A DNA stretch of 64,000 bases from Alkalicoccobacillus plakortidis (GCF_023703085.1 NZ_JAMQJY010000001.1:1240001-1304000); one strand, 5' to 3'; counted from the stretch's first letter, positions 9,406 to 19,366 are shown. Notes: a model not told the origin generated them from the letters alone. Translations and numbers: made by a program.

Positions 9406-9640
9406 CCAAAAAAGTTATGATCAGAACCAAGAAGGATTGCCGATTCAGCAAGATAGGAGCCGGGGTAGCAAGAGAAATTAACGAAACATCAAGAGGAATC
9501 AAGCTTTTACCAAGCTCCGTGCCTCTACTCCAAGAAAAATCGCGGTGGGAGCAAGAGCCTCTCTACCTTAGCAAGAGAACGGGCAACTTTAGCAAGAACT
9601 TCCTACAGCGCACCAAGAGACTTCTCCCTATACCAAGCCG
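9406..9640 (+). repeat. Phased array of CAAG motifs, 20-21 bp period
   Basis: A short motif, usually AGCAAGA or ACCAAGA, recurs with CAAG beginning at 9428, 9449, 9469, 9490, 9511, 9531, 9552, 9572, 9593, 9614 and 9634. Spacings are 21, 20, 21, 21, 20, 21, 20, 21, 21 and 20 (mean 20.6 bp, about two helical turns). Weaker matches continue upstream at 9407 (CCAAAA) and 9387 (CGAAG), and one extra copy sits at half phase (9500). The bases between motifs are not conserved. Alternating 20 and 21 rules out a coding repeat. It lies in the gap between the yknZ end and the ptsH promoter. Confidence 0.75.
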
Positions 9641-9703
9641 TTCCTCGCCACACTAGAGCAGAATGTCTGCAGATACCTTCCTCCATCCCTTTTATCGAAA
9701 ATC

Positions 9704-9746
9704 AAAACGACGAACAATCCACTGTTCAGGATCATTCGCCGTTTTT
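9704..9746 (-). terminator. Intrinsic terminator after yknZ
   Basis: Minus strand AAAAACGGCGAA-tgatc pairs with gattg-TTCGTCGTTTT around a 10-nt loop, just past the yknZ stop codon. Confidence 0.7.
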
Positions 9747-9767
9747 AGGTTATCCGTAAACTACTAA

Positions 9768-10997
9768 CTATTCATATTTCAACGCATCAACAGGTTGTAG
9801 TTTTGAGGCTTTGATAGATGGCAACAGTCCAAAAATGACGCCAACTAACATTGAGAACACTAATGCTCCAACGATTGCTGAGATGGAAATATAAAATGGC
9901 ATGTTCATGATATTAGAGACAATTTTTGCTGCTCCAATTCCAAGCAGTACTCCTAAAGCTCCACCTACACTTGTTAACACAATGGCTTCTGTTAGAAATT
10001 GCATTAAGATCATGTAGCGTTTTGCACCTAGTGCTTTTTTAATACCAATCTCTCTTGTACGCTCTGTTACTGACACTAACATGATGTTCATGACACCGAT
10101 ACCACCGACTAATAATGAAATGCTTGCAATGCCGCCAAGCAAAAAGGCAAATGTCTGATTCGCTGCTTCTAGATCTTCTGTAATTGCTTGAAGATCAGGA
10201 ATTCGGTACGTAGCTGTTTCCAAATCGGACAGATCGGCATTCAGATAGCTTGCAGTCATTTCACCTGCCTGCTGGATCGTATCAGTTGAAACGGCTTTTA
10301 CTAAGATCTGAGTAGGCGCATCATAACCATTAATTAGTGGCCAAATCGCTTTAGACACATACATTTTTGGTTGCGGCCAGTCATCAAAATACGGATCATC
10401 CATTGGTTTTTTATCTGTAAAGACACCAACAACTCTAAAAGGAGTTCCTTTTAAGTCAATACTTTGTCCAACAGCTTCTCCACCATCAAATAATTCATTT
10501 CTCGCGTCATCATTAATCATGATTAACTGTGAGGTTGCATTTAATTCCTCTTCGGATAACATTCTTCCTTCAAGTAATTCAATTGGAAACAAATCAAAGT
10601 AGGTACTATCAACCGCATACGTCTCTGGATAGGATGTGTTCATTTGATGATACGTCTCTGGACCCCATGTTTTATGAAACAATGCAATCGTTTCAACAAC
10701 AGGATCAGCTTTGATTGTATCTAAAGTATCCTCTGTGACTGGTGGTGCTGAGAGATATGTCTCTCCTCCACCCCAATAGTCATCTTGGCCACTATTCATT
10801 TGGTCCTCGTACGTGACCTGAATCGTATTGTTCCCCATTCCGATAATACTTCTTTTAAGCACTTCACTTTGCCCTTGTATCATGGAAACAATGGCGATAA
10901 TCGCCGCTATTCCAATGATGACTCCAAGCATCGTGAGGATTGAACGCATCTTATGTGCAAAGATGGATTGAAAGGACAGCTTAATGTTCTCAAGCAT
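9768..10997 (-). CDS. yknZ: MacB/YknZ-type ABC permease
   Basis: The FtsX/MacB-like membrane subunit of a tripartite-style exporter. The 409-residue chain starts at 10997 (MLENIKLSFQSIFAHKMRS), with GGAGAG 7 nt upstream; the longer reading frame lacks a good site. It has one N-terminal membrane helix (SILTMLGVIIGIAAIIAIVS), a large extracytoplasmic MacB_PCD domain of about 230 residues, and three C-terminal helices in the FtsX pattern with RTREIGIKKALGAKR. It overlaps the end of the ATPase gene by 8 bp. B. subtilis YknXYZ protects against the SDP toxin; the substrate here is unknown. Confidence 0.88.
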   Translation of the reverse strand: MLENIKLSFQSIFAHKMRSILTMLGVIIGIAAIIAIVSMIQGQSEVLKRSIIGMGNNTIQVTYEDQMNSGQDDYWGGGETYLSAPPVTEDTLDTIKADPVVETIALFHKTWGPETYHQMNTSYPETYAVDSTYFDLFPIELLEGRMLSEEELNATSQLIMINDDARNELFDGGEAVGQSIDLKGTPFRVVGVFTDKKPMDDPYFDDWPQPKMYVSKAIWPLINGYDAPTQILVKAVSTDTIQQAGEMTASYLNADLSDLETATYRIPDLQAITEDLEAANQTFAFLLGGIASISLLVGGIGVMNIMLVSVTERTREIGIKKALGAKRYMILMQFLTEAIVLTSVGGALGVLLGIGAAKIVSNIMNMPFYISISAIVGALVFSMLVGVIFGLLPSIKASKLQPVDALKYE

Positions 10998-11679
10998 GCA
11001 CAGGCTCTCCCTTCTCTTCCACAAACAGCTGACCATCTCGAATATATATCGTTCGATCCGCTTTTTCGGCTACTTCTTTATCGTGAGTAATCATAACAAT
11101 AGTGATGCCTTCTTTATTTAACTCTGTAAAAAGATCAAGAATTTGCTCACTCGTTTTTGTATCAAGTGCACCGGTTGGCTCATCTGCGAGAATAAAAGAA
11201 GGTTCATTAACTAATGCGCGCGCAATCGCTACTCGCTGTTTTTGCCCTCCTGATAAACTCGATGGTTTAAAGGATGCCCTCTCCGCTAAACCAACCTTAT
11301 CTAACACGTCCTTCGCTTTTTCGCGACGAACCTTTTTCTTAATTCCACTATAAATAAGCGGCATCTCTACATTTTGTTGTGCTGTCAATCGTGGCATCAG
11401 ATGAAAGGTTTGAAAAACAAACCCAATCGAACGGTTTCGAATCTCAGCAAGAAAGCTATCCTTTCCTACAAGCATATTAACAGCATCTAATGCATAGTCA
11501 CCAGAGGTTGGTTTATCTAAACAACCGAGAATGTTCATTAACGTTGATTTGCCTGAGCCTGATGGGCCCATAATGGCTACGAATTCACCTTTTTCAATCG
11601 TTAGGTTAATATCCTTTAAAATCGGTACTTCTTCTTTACCTAATTTATAAGACTTGAAGATTTTAGTCAGCTTAATCAT
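10990..11679 (-). CDS. yknY: MacB/YknY-type ABC ATPase
   Basis: ATP-binding subunit of the exporter encoded by 9768-12889. The start at 11679 (MIKLTKIFKSYKLG) has GAGGAAG about 6 nt upstream and overlaps the adaptor stop codon; the longer frame would run deep into the adaptor gene. The 229 residues include Walker [11 protein letters not shown]-loop FVFQTFHLMPRL, signature LSGGQKQR, Walker B ILADEPTGALD and the switch His in MITHDKEVAE. This sequence pattern is the LolD/MacB subfamily. Confidence 0.93.
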   Translation of the reverse strand: MIKLTKIFKSYKLGKEEVPILKDINLTIEKGEFVAIMGPSGSGKSTLMNILGCLDKPTSGDYALDAVNMLVGKDSFLAEIRNRSIGFVFQTFHLMPRLTAQQNVEMPLIYSGIKKKVRREKAKDVLDKVGLAERASFKPSSLSGGQKQRVAIARALVNEPSFILADEPTGALDTKTSEQILDLFTELNKEGITIVMITHDKEVAEKADRTIYIRDGQLFVEEKGEPVHA

Positions 11680-12889
11680 AATAAACTTCCTCTTCAAATA
11701 ATGTTGCTTCTTGTCCCTCAGTTGGAGCAGGCTCAGGATATGTGATATAGTCTTCACTTATTAAGCCACTCAAAATCTCGACCGTGTACATTTCTTCGTT
11801 GAATTCTCCTACTTCAACTTCCTGCTTCATCCACGTCTGTTCGTCGCTTATCTTCCAAACATATGAGACGCCATCTTCTTCAAATGTCCAATCTTGACCA
11901 ATCATAACTTGATCAGATGTATCTTCAACCTCTGCCATCATTGGTTCTACGTTTACATGATAGCCAATCTCAAGGCCCTCATGTTCAGGTAGAACGACAG
12001 TAAATGGATATTTAGAGGTTTGAGGATTACTTTCTTCATATCCATAATATTCTTCGTTTTCGCTAGATACAGGTAGTTTTCCGATCTCTGTAACTGTGCC
12101 TACCCATTCGCCTTCTTGTCCATTTTTAGCTGTAATTAACACTTCTGTTCCTTCTTCTAATGTTCCTATTAGTAGTTCATTAATTTGACTTTTAATTAAG
12201 TAATCACCATTGGTTACAATTTGAATAAATGGTTCGTTAGCCGCTTCATTTTGAGCGCCATCAGCTATATCTGTATTAATCGATTGAACGATACCCGTTG
12301 TTTTACTAACAACAATATTGGCATTCGTTTCGCCACTTTTCTTTAATGCATCTAGTCTTTTTTTAACCTGACCTGTTTCTAGATTAATAACCTTTAAGTC
12401 ATAATTCGATTGGTCCAATTCTTGCTGAAGTATTTCCTTTTCTTCTTTCTCAGCTTTTTTGATGGCTTTATTTAATTTATCAATGGATTTCTGTGTTTGA
12501 TTAATTTGTAGATAAGATAGATCTAGCTCCATTTGTGTTTGTTCGATTTCAAGGCTAGTGTCTTCCACTTCAGCTGGCTCATATTCAAACAGTGGATCGC
12601 CTTCATTTATTTCGTCACCTTCTTGAACAAATGTTTCTTTCACCTTACCTAATTCTGGGTTCATAAACACTTTTTCTTGCTTTTCTGCTTCGATTTTTCC
12701 AGTAAAGGCTTGTAAAGAATATTGCTCCATTCCATAAGAGAAATCTGCTACCTGCATTGGATAAATTTCATCTCCAAATTCACCAGCTGCTGCTTTACTT
12801 GTAAAATGATAGACACCATACCCTGTTCCACTTACAACCAATACACTTGCCAAGACAATACTAGATACAATCCAAGCTCGTTTGCCCAA
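11672..12889 (-). CDS. yknX: Membrane-fusion (HlyD/YknX-like) adaptor
   Basis: First gene of the exporter operon. The 405-residue protein has one N-terminal membrane anchor (IVSSIVLASVLVVSGTGYGVY) and then an extracytoplasmic adaptor: a lipoyl-like half (GKVKETFVQEGDEINEGDPLFEY), a coiled-coil hairpin at about residues 115-180 rich in K, E and Q, the second lipoyl half (IVVSKTTGIVQSINTDIADG) and a beta-barrel domain. It links the MacB-type permease to the cell surface. The very acidic C-terminus is notable. There is no neighbouring regulator that identifies the inducer. Confidence 0.85.
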   Translation of the reverse strand: MGKRAWIVSSIVLASVLVVSGTGYGVYHFTSKAAAGEFGDEIYPMQVADFSYGMEQYSLQAFTGKIEAEKQEKVFMNPELGKVKETFVQEGDEINEGDPLFEYEPAEVEDTSLEIEQTQMELDLSYLQINQTQKSIDKLNKAIKKAEKEEKEILQQELDQSNYDLKVINLETGQVKKRLDALKKSGETNANIVVSKTTGIVQSINTDIADGAQNEAANEPFIQIVTNGDYLIKSQINELLIGTLEEGTEVLITAKNGQEGEWVGTVTEIGKLPVSSENEEYYGYEESNPQTSKYPFTVVLPEHEGLEIGYHVNVEPMMAEVEDTSDQVMIGQDWTFEEDGVSYVWKISDEQTWMKQEVEVGEFNEEMYTVEILSGLISEDYITYPEPAPTEGQEATLFEEEVYYD

Positions 12890-13061
12890 TTCGTTCTCCC
12901 CTTAAATGTTCAAGATAATTCCATTTATTTATTATCTAGTAGAAAGCGCTTATAATCAATACATATTTTGTATATAAATTCTAATATTTTTATAAAGTTT
13001 CAAAAATTAAACACCTGATCTTACTTTTACGATTGTTTTCGTTCTTTCTTAATGATGTAGC

Positions 13062-13089
13062 ACCTTTCGTTTTACACTTTCATATACTG
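13062..13089 (+). promoter_or_regulatory. Possible sigma-K promoter of gerE
   Basis: AC (13062-13063), then 17 nt, then CATATACTG, resembling the sigma-K pattern AC-N16/17-CATANNNT. Sigma-K control of gerE is known in B. subtilis; the match here is short and is weak evidence by itself. A small hairpin (TACCGG-aaacca-CCGGTA) follows in the leader. Confidence 0.35.
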
Positions 13090-13153
13090 TGATGACTTAA
13101 CCCTTACCGGAAACCACCGGTAGCTCTAGCCCGAGCAAGAAGGAGTGAACTCA

Positions 13154-13378
13154 TTGAAAGGAGCAGAATTCGGACCTAAACCTTTACTTACAAAAAGGGA
13201 ACGTGAGGTATTCGAGCTACTCGTTCAAGATAAGACCACAAAAGATATCGCTCAAGACCTTTTCATCAGTGAGAAAACCGTACGAAATCACATTTCTAAT
13301 ACAATGCAAAAACTTGGAGTAAAGGGGCGCTCTCAAGCTGTCATTGAACTTATTAGATTAGGTGAGTTAACAATATAA
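13154..13378 (+). CDS. gerE: GerE, late mother-cell sporulation regulator
   Basis: GerE is a LuxR-type DNA-binding protein that switches sigma-K regulon genes late in sporulation. A TTG start at 13154 is chosen: AAGGAG lies 8 nt upstream, and it gives 74 residues (MKGAEFGPKPLLTKRER...), the B. subtilis length. The upstream GTG at 13145 is too close to that ribosome site. Nearly the whole protein is the helix-turn-helix domain (TKREREVFELL, TTKDIAQDLFISEKTVRNHISNTMQKLGV). It converges on sdhB, and a bidirectional terminator separates the two. Confidence 0.95.
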   Translation: MKGAEFGPKPLLTKREREVFELLVQDKTTKDIAQDLFISEKTVRNHISNTMQKLGVKGRSQAVIELIRLGELTI

Positions 13379-13389
13379 TGCCTTTAGGC

Positions 13390-13432
13390 AAAAAAAGACT
13401 GAGGCCAAATTAAATCGGCTTCAGTCTTTTTA
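13390..13432. terminator. Bidirectional terminator between gerE and sdhB
   Basis: AAAAAAGACTGAGGCC and CGGCTTCAGTCTTTTT pair with a short loop; A and T runs on both sides suit convergent genes. Confidence 0.85.
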
Positions 13433-13438
13433 TTATAA

Positions 13439-14188
13439 TCAACCTCCGAAGAAGTTTTTAAATGATTGCAACGCAGTAGAGCGGTTTAAGGCTGCAATTG
13501 AGGTTGTTAATGGAATTCCTTTTGGACAAGATTGAACACAGTTTTGTGAGTTTCCACAATTCATTAATCCACCTTCATCCATTAAGGCATTCAGTCGTTC
13601 TGCTTTATTCATTTCACCAGTTGGGTGTGCGTTAAACAAGCGAACTTGAGACAATGCAGCTGGTCCGATAAATTCGGTTTTGCTGTTTACGTTCGGGCAA
13701 GATTCAAGGCAAACACCACATGTCATACATTTTGATAATTCGTATGCCCATTGGCGCTTAGACTCAGCCATTCTTGGTCCCGGACCAAGATCATACGTCC
13801 CATCAATCGGAATCCATGCTTTAACCTTTTTCAACGAATCAAACATTCTGCTACGATCAACCATTAGATCACGGACAACAGGAAATGTTTTCATCGGCTC
13901 AAGATGAATAGGTTGTTCTAGCTTATCAATTAGTGCTGTACATGACTGACGAGGTTTTCCGTTAATAACCATCGAACAAGCGCCACATACTTCCTCTAAA
14001 CAGTTCATATCCCATGCAATTGGTGTTGTTTGCTCACCAGCTGCATTTACAGGGTTACGTCTAAATTCCATTAAAGCCGAGATAACATTCATATTTGCCC
14101 GGTAAGGGATATGAAACTCTTCTACGTAGGTATCTCCATTCGGCTCATCCTGGCGAGTTACTTTAAAATGAATTAGTTTTTCGCTCAT
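13439..14188 (-). CDS. sdhB: Succinate dehydrogenase iron-sulfur subunit
   Basis: Carries electrons from the flavoprotein to the membrane anchor in complex II. The 249-residue protein has the plant-type [2Fe-2S] domain (CLEEVCGACSMVINGKPRQSC, about residues 64-84) and the C-terminal ferredoxin domain with CMTCGVCLESCP and CGNSQNCVQSCPKGIP, enough cysteines for [4Fe-4S] and [3Fe-4S] clusters. Its start codon overlaps the sdhA stop at 14188. Third gene of sdhCAB, as in B. subtilis; intact. Confidence 0.96.
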   Translation of the reverse strand: MSEKLIHFKVTRQDEPNGDTYVEEFHIPYRANMNVISALMEFRRNPVNAAGEQTTPIAWDMNCLEEVCGACSMVINGKPRQSCTALIDKLEQPIHLEPMKTFPVVRDLMVDRSRMFDSLKKVKAWIPIDGTYDLGPGPRMAESKRQWAYELSKCMTCGVCLESCPNVNSKTEFIGPAALSQVRLFNAHPTGEMNKAERLNALMDEGGLMNCGNSQNCVQSCPKGIPLTTSIAALNRSTALQSFKNFFGG

Positions 14189-15952
14189 TATTTAGCCACT
14201 CCTTGTTTCTTCTGAGAATAATCACGCTTACGAGGTTTAATGAGAGAAGTATCTACATCTTCATATACAAAATCAGGTGCATTTGTCTCTGCATTATAAC
14301 TCGCTCTAGTTGTTTTTAAGAACTGTTCATCATTACGTTCAGGGAATTCTGGCTTATAGTGTGCTCCGCGACTTTCATTACGGTTATAAGCTCCAAGTGT
14401 GATCACTCGTGCTAGGTCAAGCATAGAACTAAGCTGACGTGTGAATGCTGCCCCTTGGTTACTCCATCTAGCCGTATCATTAATGTTGATGTTTTCATAA
14501 CGCTCCATCAACTCTTGGATTTTCTCATCTGTTTTTAGAAGCGCATCATTATAACGAACAACTGTCACGTTATCCGTCATCCATTCTCCAAGTTCTTTGT
14601 GAAGAACATACGCATTCTCTTTGCCATCCATACTTAGAATCTTATCAAGTCCTGCTTGTTCTTTACGAACCTCTTCACTAAATAGTGAATCAGGCATAGA
14701 GTCAACAGACTTTTCAAGTCCATTCATATATTCAACAGCTTTAGGTCCCGCAACCATTCCGCCATAAATAGCTGATAGTAATGAGTTAGCACCCAATCTG
14801 TTACCACCATGCTGAGAATAATCACACTCACCAGCAGCAATAGTCCTGGAATGTTTGTCATTTGATCATAATCAATCCACATACCACCCATTGAATAATG
14901 GACTGCAGGGAAGATTTTCATTGGTACTTTACGTGGGTCATCTCCCATAAACTTCTCATAGATTTCCATAATCCCACCAAGCTTAATATCAAGCTCTTTT
15001 GGATCCTTATGAGAAAGGTCAAGATACACCATGTTTTCACCGTTAATACCAAGCTTCTGATCCACACAAACAGAGAAGATTTCACGTGTTGCAATATCAC
15101 GTGGTACAAGATTCCCATAAGCAGGGTATTTTTCTTCAAGGAAGTACCAAGGTTTACCGTCTTTATATGTCCAAACTCGTCCACCTTCTCCACGAGCTGA
15201 TTCACTCATTAAACGAAGCTTATCATCCCCTGGAATTGCTGTTGGGTGTATTTGAATGAACTCACCATTTGCATAGTCAACGCCTTGCTTGTAAAGTTTC
15301 GCTGCTGCAAAACCTGTATTGATGACAGAGTTGGTTGATTTACCAAAGATAATTCCTGGGCCACCTGTTGCAATGATTACAGAATCAGCAGGGAAGCTAT
15401 GGATCTCAGATGAGCTAAGCTCTTGTGCTGTAATTCCTCTACAGATCCCTTCATCGTCAACAACTGCAGATAAAAACTCCAGCCTTCATACTTTGTTACT
15501 AGACCACTTGTTTCATGTCTACGAACTTGTTCATCTAATGCATACAAAAGTTGTTGCCCAGTTGTTGCACCTGCAAAAGCCGTTCTATGGTGCTGTGTGC
15601 CCCCAAAACGACGGAAATCAAGTAAGCCCTCAGGAGTACGGTTAAACATAACTCCCATACGGTCCAATAAGTGAATAATACCAGGTGCTGCTTCTGTCAT
15701 CGCTTTCACGGGCGGTTGGTTTGCTAAGAAATCGCCACCATAAATGGAATCATCAAAATGCTCCCAAGGAGAATCCCCTTCTCCTTTTGTATTTACTGCT
15801 CCATTTATACCGCCCTGCGCACAGACCGAGTGTGAACGTTTTACAGGTACGATAGAGAACAAATCTACCGGTACGCCTTTTTCTGCTGCTTTAATTGTGG
15901 CCATCAAACCTGCCAGGCCGCCACCAACAACAACGATTTTGCCTTTGCTCAT
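14188..15952 (-). CDS. sdhA: Succinate dehydrogenase flavoprotein subunit, two one-base losses
   Basis: Oxidises succinate to fumarate with covalently bound FAD. Three frames in succession give one normal protein of about 588 residues (B. subtilis 586): FAD fold VVVGGGLAGLMATIKAAE and HSVCAQGGING near the N-terminus, active-site region IQIHPTAIPG, then MSESARGEGGRVW, and AAGECDYSQHGGNRLGANSLLSAIYGG. The first break is at about 15478, where KYEGW-EFL needs TGGGAG but TGGAG is present. The second is at about 14845, where PGLFAAGE needs one more T. Both are single-base losses in short homopolymers, so an inactive enzyme is unlikely. Confidence 0.92.
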
Positions 15953-15989
15953 ACTAGATTCACTCCTTTATTATTCACGCTCGTACTAT

Positions 15990-16598
15990 TTACATAAATG
16001 CGAAAATTGCTCGAATTCCAACGAATGTCATGACAACAAACACACCTAAAGTGACAAAAGTTGAAATTTGTTGTGAACGTGGTGTTACGGTAATTCCCCA
16101 AGAAACAGCAAAAGACCAAAGTCCATTTGCAAAATGGAATGTAGCAGCTACAACACCTACAATATAAAAAGCAACCATAAACGGATTACTGAAGATACTA
16201 GCCATCATGTCGTAGTTAACATCCGCGCCCATAGCAGCGGCAACTCTTGTTTCCCATACGTGCCAAGAAATAAAGATAACTAGAATGATACCAGTTACAC
16301 GTTGTAGTCTAAACATCCAGTTTCTAAAGTAACTATATTGAAACGAATTGTTTCTTGCCTGAAAAGCTATATAAACGCCATAAATAGCATGATAAAGCAA
16401 TGGAATAAAGATAATAAAGATTTCAAGAGCATAACGGAAAGGTAGACTCTCCATAAAATGCGCTGCAGCATTAAATGCTTCAGGACCTCTTGTTGCAAAG
16501 TTATTTACAACAAAATGCTGGATTAAAAATACTCCAATTGGTATTACTCCTAGTAAAGAATGCAGTCTTCGAAACAAATATTCACGATTTTCAGCCAT
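15990..16598 (-). CDS. sdhC: Succinate dehydrogenase cytochrome b558 subunit
   Basis: Membrane anchor of complex II; binds the hemes and reduces menaquinone. The start at 16598 (MAENREYLFRRLHSLLGVIPIG) has GGGGGAAC 7 nt upstream and gives 202 residues, exactly the B. subtilis length; the longer frame adds 28 unlikely residues. Five hydrophobic helices are visible, with conserved histidines in RRLHSLLG, LIQHFVVNN, LYHAIYG, SWHVWET and ATFHFANGL. First gene of sdhCAB. Confidence 0.95.
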   Translation of the reverse strand: MAENREYLFRRLHSLLGVIPIGVFLIQHFVVNNFATRGPEAFNAAAHFMESLPFRYALEIFIIFIPLLYHAIYGVYIAFQARNNSFQYSYFRNWMFRLQRVTGIILVIFISWHVWETRVAAAMGADVNYDMMASIFSNPFMVAFYIVGVVAATFHFANGLWSFAVSWGITVTPRSQQISTFVTLGVFVVMTFVGIRAIFAFM

Positions 16599-16730
16599 AC
16601 TAGTTCCCCCCACTAAAAAATTTAACCCGATCAGCGTATGTTCTCTTTTTCTATTTTTCTTATACCAAGATCCTCCTGACATTTTTGCATTATTATCATA
16701 GTTTAATAAGTAATAAAATCCGACAAATTA

Positions 16731-16759
16731 ATTGTACTCTGATCAGGTAAAGCCGTCAA
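16731..16759 (-). promoter_or_regulatory. Sigma-A promoter of sdhCAB
   Basis: TTGACG (16759-16754), 17 nt, TACAAT (16736-16731). It predicts a leader of about 125 nt before sdhC. The remaining 16760-16988, up to the divergent yslB, is AT-rich with no further structure I can name. Confidence 0.75.
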
Positions 16760-16988
16760 GAAACCGTATACAAATTAAACATAATAAACAACGCCAATTT
16801 ACACGTCTACATTGAGGTATAAGATATCTAGCTAATCTTTTTTCAATAAATTATTTAGACAAATCAAATAAATTGAGCAAACAATTATTACATCGTGTCA
16901 CATAAATGAACAAAAAAAATCAGACAACTGACTCTAGAAATTTTGCAGATGTGCTTTATACTAGAAAGTAGAGAGGTGTTTACTTGTT

Positions 16989-17399
16989 ATGGATTCAAAG
17001 CTTGAACAGGAGAAGTCTAACTTTGGCTATGATTTAATCCGCAATGATGTATTATCTGAGTTGCTTGGTACAGAAAAAGAGTCACTATTATATTGGTTAG
17101 GCAAATCCATTGCCAGGTCTCATTCACTAGAATCAATCGATGACATTGTTGATTTTTTTAAGAGAGCCGAATGGGGAACATTATCGCTAATAAAAGAAAA
17201 GCCTTACGAAAAGACATTTGAATTAGAGGGGCCATGGATGGGAAAAGGTGATCCTCGCTGTTATCAACTTGAAGCAGGATTCCTTGCTCAGCAATTTGAG
17301 AGTTTGACCCAATCAATTGCTGTTGCTGTATTGTCTGAAAAACGTCACCTGATTCACATTCAAGTCACAATGGACCGATATGACGAAATTGACAAATAG
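16989..17399 (+). CDS. yslB: YslB family protein (DUF2507)
   Basis: A 136-residue cytosolic protein of the Bacillus YslB/DUF2507 family, whose biochemical role is unknown. Family features include the start NFGYDLIRNDVLSELLG, GKSIARSH, a W-G segment FFKRAEWGTLSL and a hydrophobic C-terminal half with LEAGFLAQQ. In B. subtilis it also lies between sdhC and uvrC. It faces sdhC and converges on uvrC with a shared terminator. Intact. Confidence 0.88.
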   Translation: MDSKLEQEKSNFGYDLIRNDVLSELLGTEKESLLYWLGKSIARSHSLESIDDIVDFFKRAEWGTLSLIKEKPYEKTFELEGPWMGKGDPRCYQLEAGFLAQQFESLTQSIAVAVLSEKRHLIHIQVTMDRYDEIDK

Positions 17400-17416
17400 T
17401 CATAACCAAGATCACC

Positions 17417-17450
17417 AAAAAACGAAGTGTAATCATACACTTCGTTTTTT
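17417..17450. terminator. Bidirectional terminator between yslB and uvrC
   Basis: A perfect 15-bp stem, AAAAAACGAAGTGTA-atca-TACACTTCGTTTTTT, with A and T runs on either side. Confidence 0.92.
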
Positions 17451-17465
17451 GGTCTGATTATGTCC

Positions 17466-19241
17466 TCACGATTCTTCGTTTAATTTACCTACAATTGACT
17501 CGGCAACAGATTGAGGCATACCTTGTTCGATAAATTCCTCCACTGTAGCAGTTTTCATTTTTTTTACAGAACCGAAATGTTTAAGTAGCTTTTGTTTCCG
17601 TTTTGAACCAACGCCTGGTATATCATCAAGTACAGACTGAAAAAATGTTTTCGAGCGTACCGAACGATGGAACGTAATCGCGAATCGATGGACCTCATCC
17701 TGGATTCGTTGTAATAAATAAAACTCCTGACTATCTCGTGCAAGTGGAATCACAACTGGCGGCGAGCCTTTTAATAGTTGAGACGTGCGGTGTTTTTCAT
17801 CCTTTGCTAAACCGCAAATCGGGATCGTTAACCCAAGTTCATCCTCTATTACCTCTTGAGCAGCAGCGATTTGTCCTTTTCCACCATCAATGACAATCAA
17901 ATCAGGAAGAGGTCGATTTTCTTTTAATAAGCGCACATATCGTCTACGTACAACCTCTCTCATCGAACCATAATCATCTGGTCCTTCAACCGTTTTGATT
18001 TTATACTTTCGGTACTCTTTTCGATTTGGTTTCCCGTCAAGGAAAGTCACCATGGTTGAAACTGGATCTGTTCCTTGTGTATTTGAATTATCAAATGCTT
18101 CAATACGGTATGGAGTTGGAATATCCATCGCATGGCCTAGTCGCTCGATTGCATGAATGGTACGATTTTCATCTCGTTCAATAAGTGAGAATTTTTCCTT
18201 TAATGCAACCTGAGCATTTTCTGACGCCAACTCAATAAGTTCTTTTTTAGGGCCTCGTTTAGGCTCCAACACTTTAACCTGAAGCAATTCTTGTATGAGC
18301 TCAGAATCAACTTCTTTTGGTACTAGGATTTCTGATGGTTTTATATGCTGCTTTTGTAAATAAAATTGACCGATAAACGTCATCAAATCCTCTGCAGCAT
18401 CTTTGTAAAATGGAAACAGCGAAACATCTCGTTCGATCAATTTACCTTGTCTGACAAAAAAGACTTGAACACACATCCACCCTTTATCATAAGCAAATGC
18501 AAACACATCGCGATCGACATGATCGTTAACAGTCATTTTCTGCTTCTCAACAATTGCTTCCATATGAACTAGCGTATCTCTAAACTCTTTTGCACGTTCA
18601 AAATCTAATTCCTCGGAAGCCTTCATCATGCGTTCCGTTAAGGTCTTTTTCACATCGGAATGTCCATTTTTCAAAAACCTTGAAATGCCTTGTACCATTT
18701 CTTGATTTTGCTCATCTGTCACATCATACACACATGGGGCTAGACACTGACCTATATGGTAATACAAACACACACTATCAGGCATCTTCCGGCATTTTCT
18801 TAAAGGATAAATTCGATCAAGCAACTTTTTGGTCTCGTTAGCTGCTCCTGCATTTGGATAAGGACCAAAATACTTGCCTCCATCCTTTTTAACTTGTCTG
18901 GTTGTAATCAGCCTGGGATGTTTTTCGTTTGTGATTTTTAGATAGGGATATGTTTTATCATCTTTTAGCATGACGTTATACTTAGGGTCATGTTTTTTGA
19001 TTAAATTCATCTCAAGAATAAGTGCTTCGATATTAGAGCTAGTTACAATATATTCAAAGTCTACAATTTCACTAACAAGCCGTTGTGTTTTAGCATCATG
19101 GGACCCACTAAAATAGGAGCGGACACGGTTACGTAAGACCTTCGCCTTTCCTACATAGATAATGGTACCTTGCCGATCTTTCATTAGATAACAACCTGGT
19201 TGATTAGGAAGTATAGTCAGCTTTTCTTTCAGTTGGCTCAA
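17466..19241 (-). CDS. uvrC: UvrABC excinuclease subunit C
   Basis: Makes both incisions in nucleotide excision repair. The 591-residue protein contains the GIY-YIG nuclease at the N-terminus ([30 protein letters not shown]), a cysteine cluster ([21 protein letters not shown]), the UVR helix pair binding UvrB (about 195-230), the RNase H-like C-terminal nuclease ([30 protein letters not shown]) and a terminal double helix-hairpin-helix ([21 protein letters not shown]). Length matches B. subtilis. Intact despite nearby broken genes. A separate gene downstream of trxA. Confidence 0.96.
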   Translation of the reverse strand: MSQLKEKLTILPNQPGCYLMKDRQGTIIYVGKAKVLRNRVRSYFSGSHDAKTQRLVSEIVDFEYIVTSSNIEALILEMNLIKKHDPKYNVMLKDDKTYPYLKITNEKHPRLITTRQVKKDGGKYFGPYPNAGAANETKKLLDRIYPLRKCRKMPDSVCLYYHIGQCLAPCVYDVTDEQNQEMVQGISRFLKNGHSDVKKTLTERMMKASEELDFERAKEFRDTLVHMEAIVEKQKMTVNDHVDRDVFAFAYDKGWMCVQVFFVRQGKLIERDVSLFPFYKDAAEDLMTFIGQFYLQKQHIKPSEILVPKEVDSELIQELLQVKVLEPKRGPKKELIELASENAQVALKEKFSLIERDENRTIHAIERLGHAMDIPTPYRIEAFDNSNTQGTDPVSTMVTFLDGKPNRKEYRKYKIKTVEGPDDYGSMREVVRRRYVRLLKENRPLPDLIVIDGGKGQIAAAQEVIEDELGLTIPICGLAKDEKHRTSQLLKGSPPVVIPLARDSQEFYLLQRIQDEVHRFAITFHRSVRSKTFFQSVLDDIPGVGSKRKQKLLKHFGSVKKMKTATVEEFIEQGMPQSVAESIVGKLNEES

Positions 19242-19318
19242 TGAACTCCCCCCTTTTCGTCAATTCAATTCCTAGTACCATCATGCCTTTTTTTTCAGTG
19301 CTTTACAAGATGACATAG

Positions 19319-19350
19319 AAAAACCGCCCTCTATAAGAGAGGCGGTTTTT
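19319..19350 (-). terminator. Intrinsic terminator after trxA
   Basis: AAAACCGCC-tctcttatag-AGGCGGTTTTT on the minus strand, 17 bp past the repaired trxA stop. Confidence 0.85.
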
Positions 19351-19366
19351 ATCGTGTAAGAGACTC

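Noticed and set aside
9406..9640. CRISPR array
   Set aside because: Only 5-7 bp are repeated every 20-21 bp. There are no long direct repeats, no spacers of CRISPR length and no cas genes.
9366..9656. Open frame of 96 codons across the phased CAAG array
   Set aside because: The repeat alternates 20 and 21 bp, so it does not keep a reading frame. There is no ribosome site, and composition follows the DNA motif.
14188..15952. sdhA as three separate pseudogene fragments
   Set aside because: The fragments join in order to one full-length family-typical protein after adding two single bases; an inactive complex II is unlikely with intact sdhC and sdhB.
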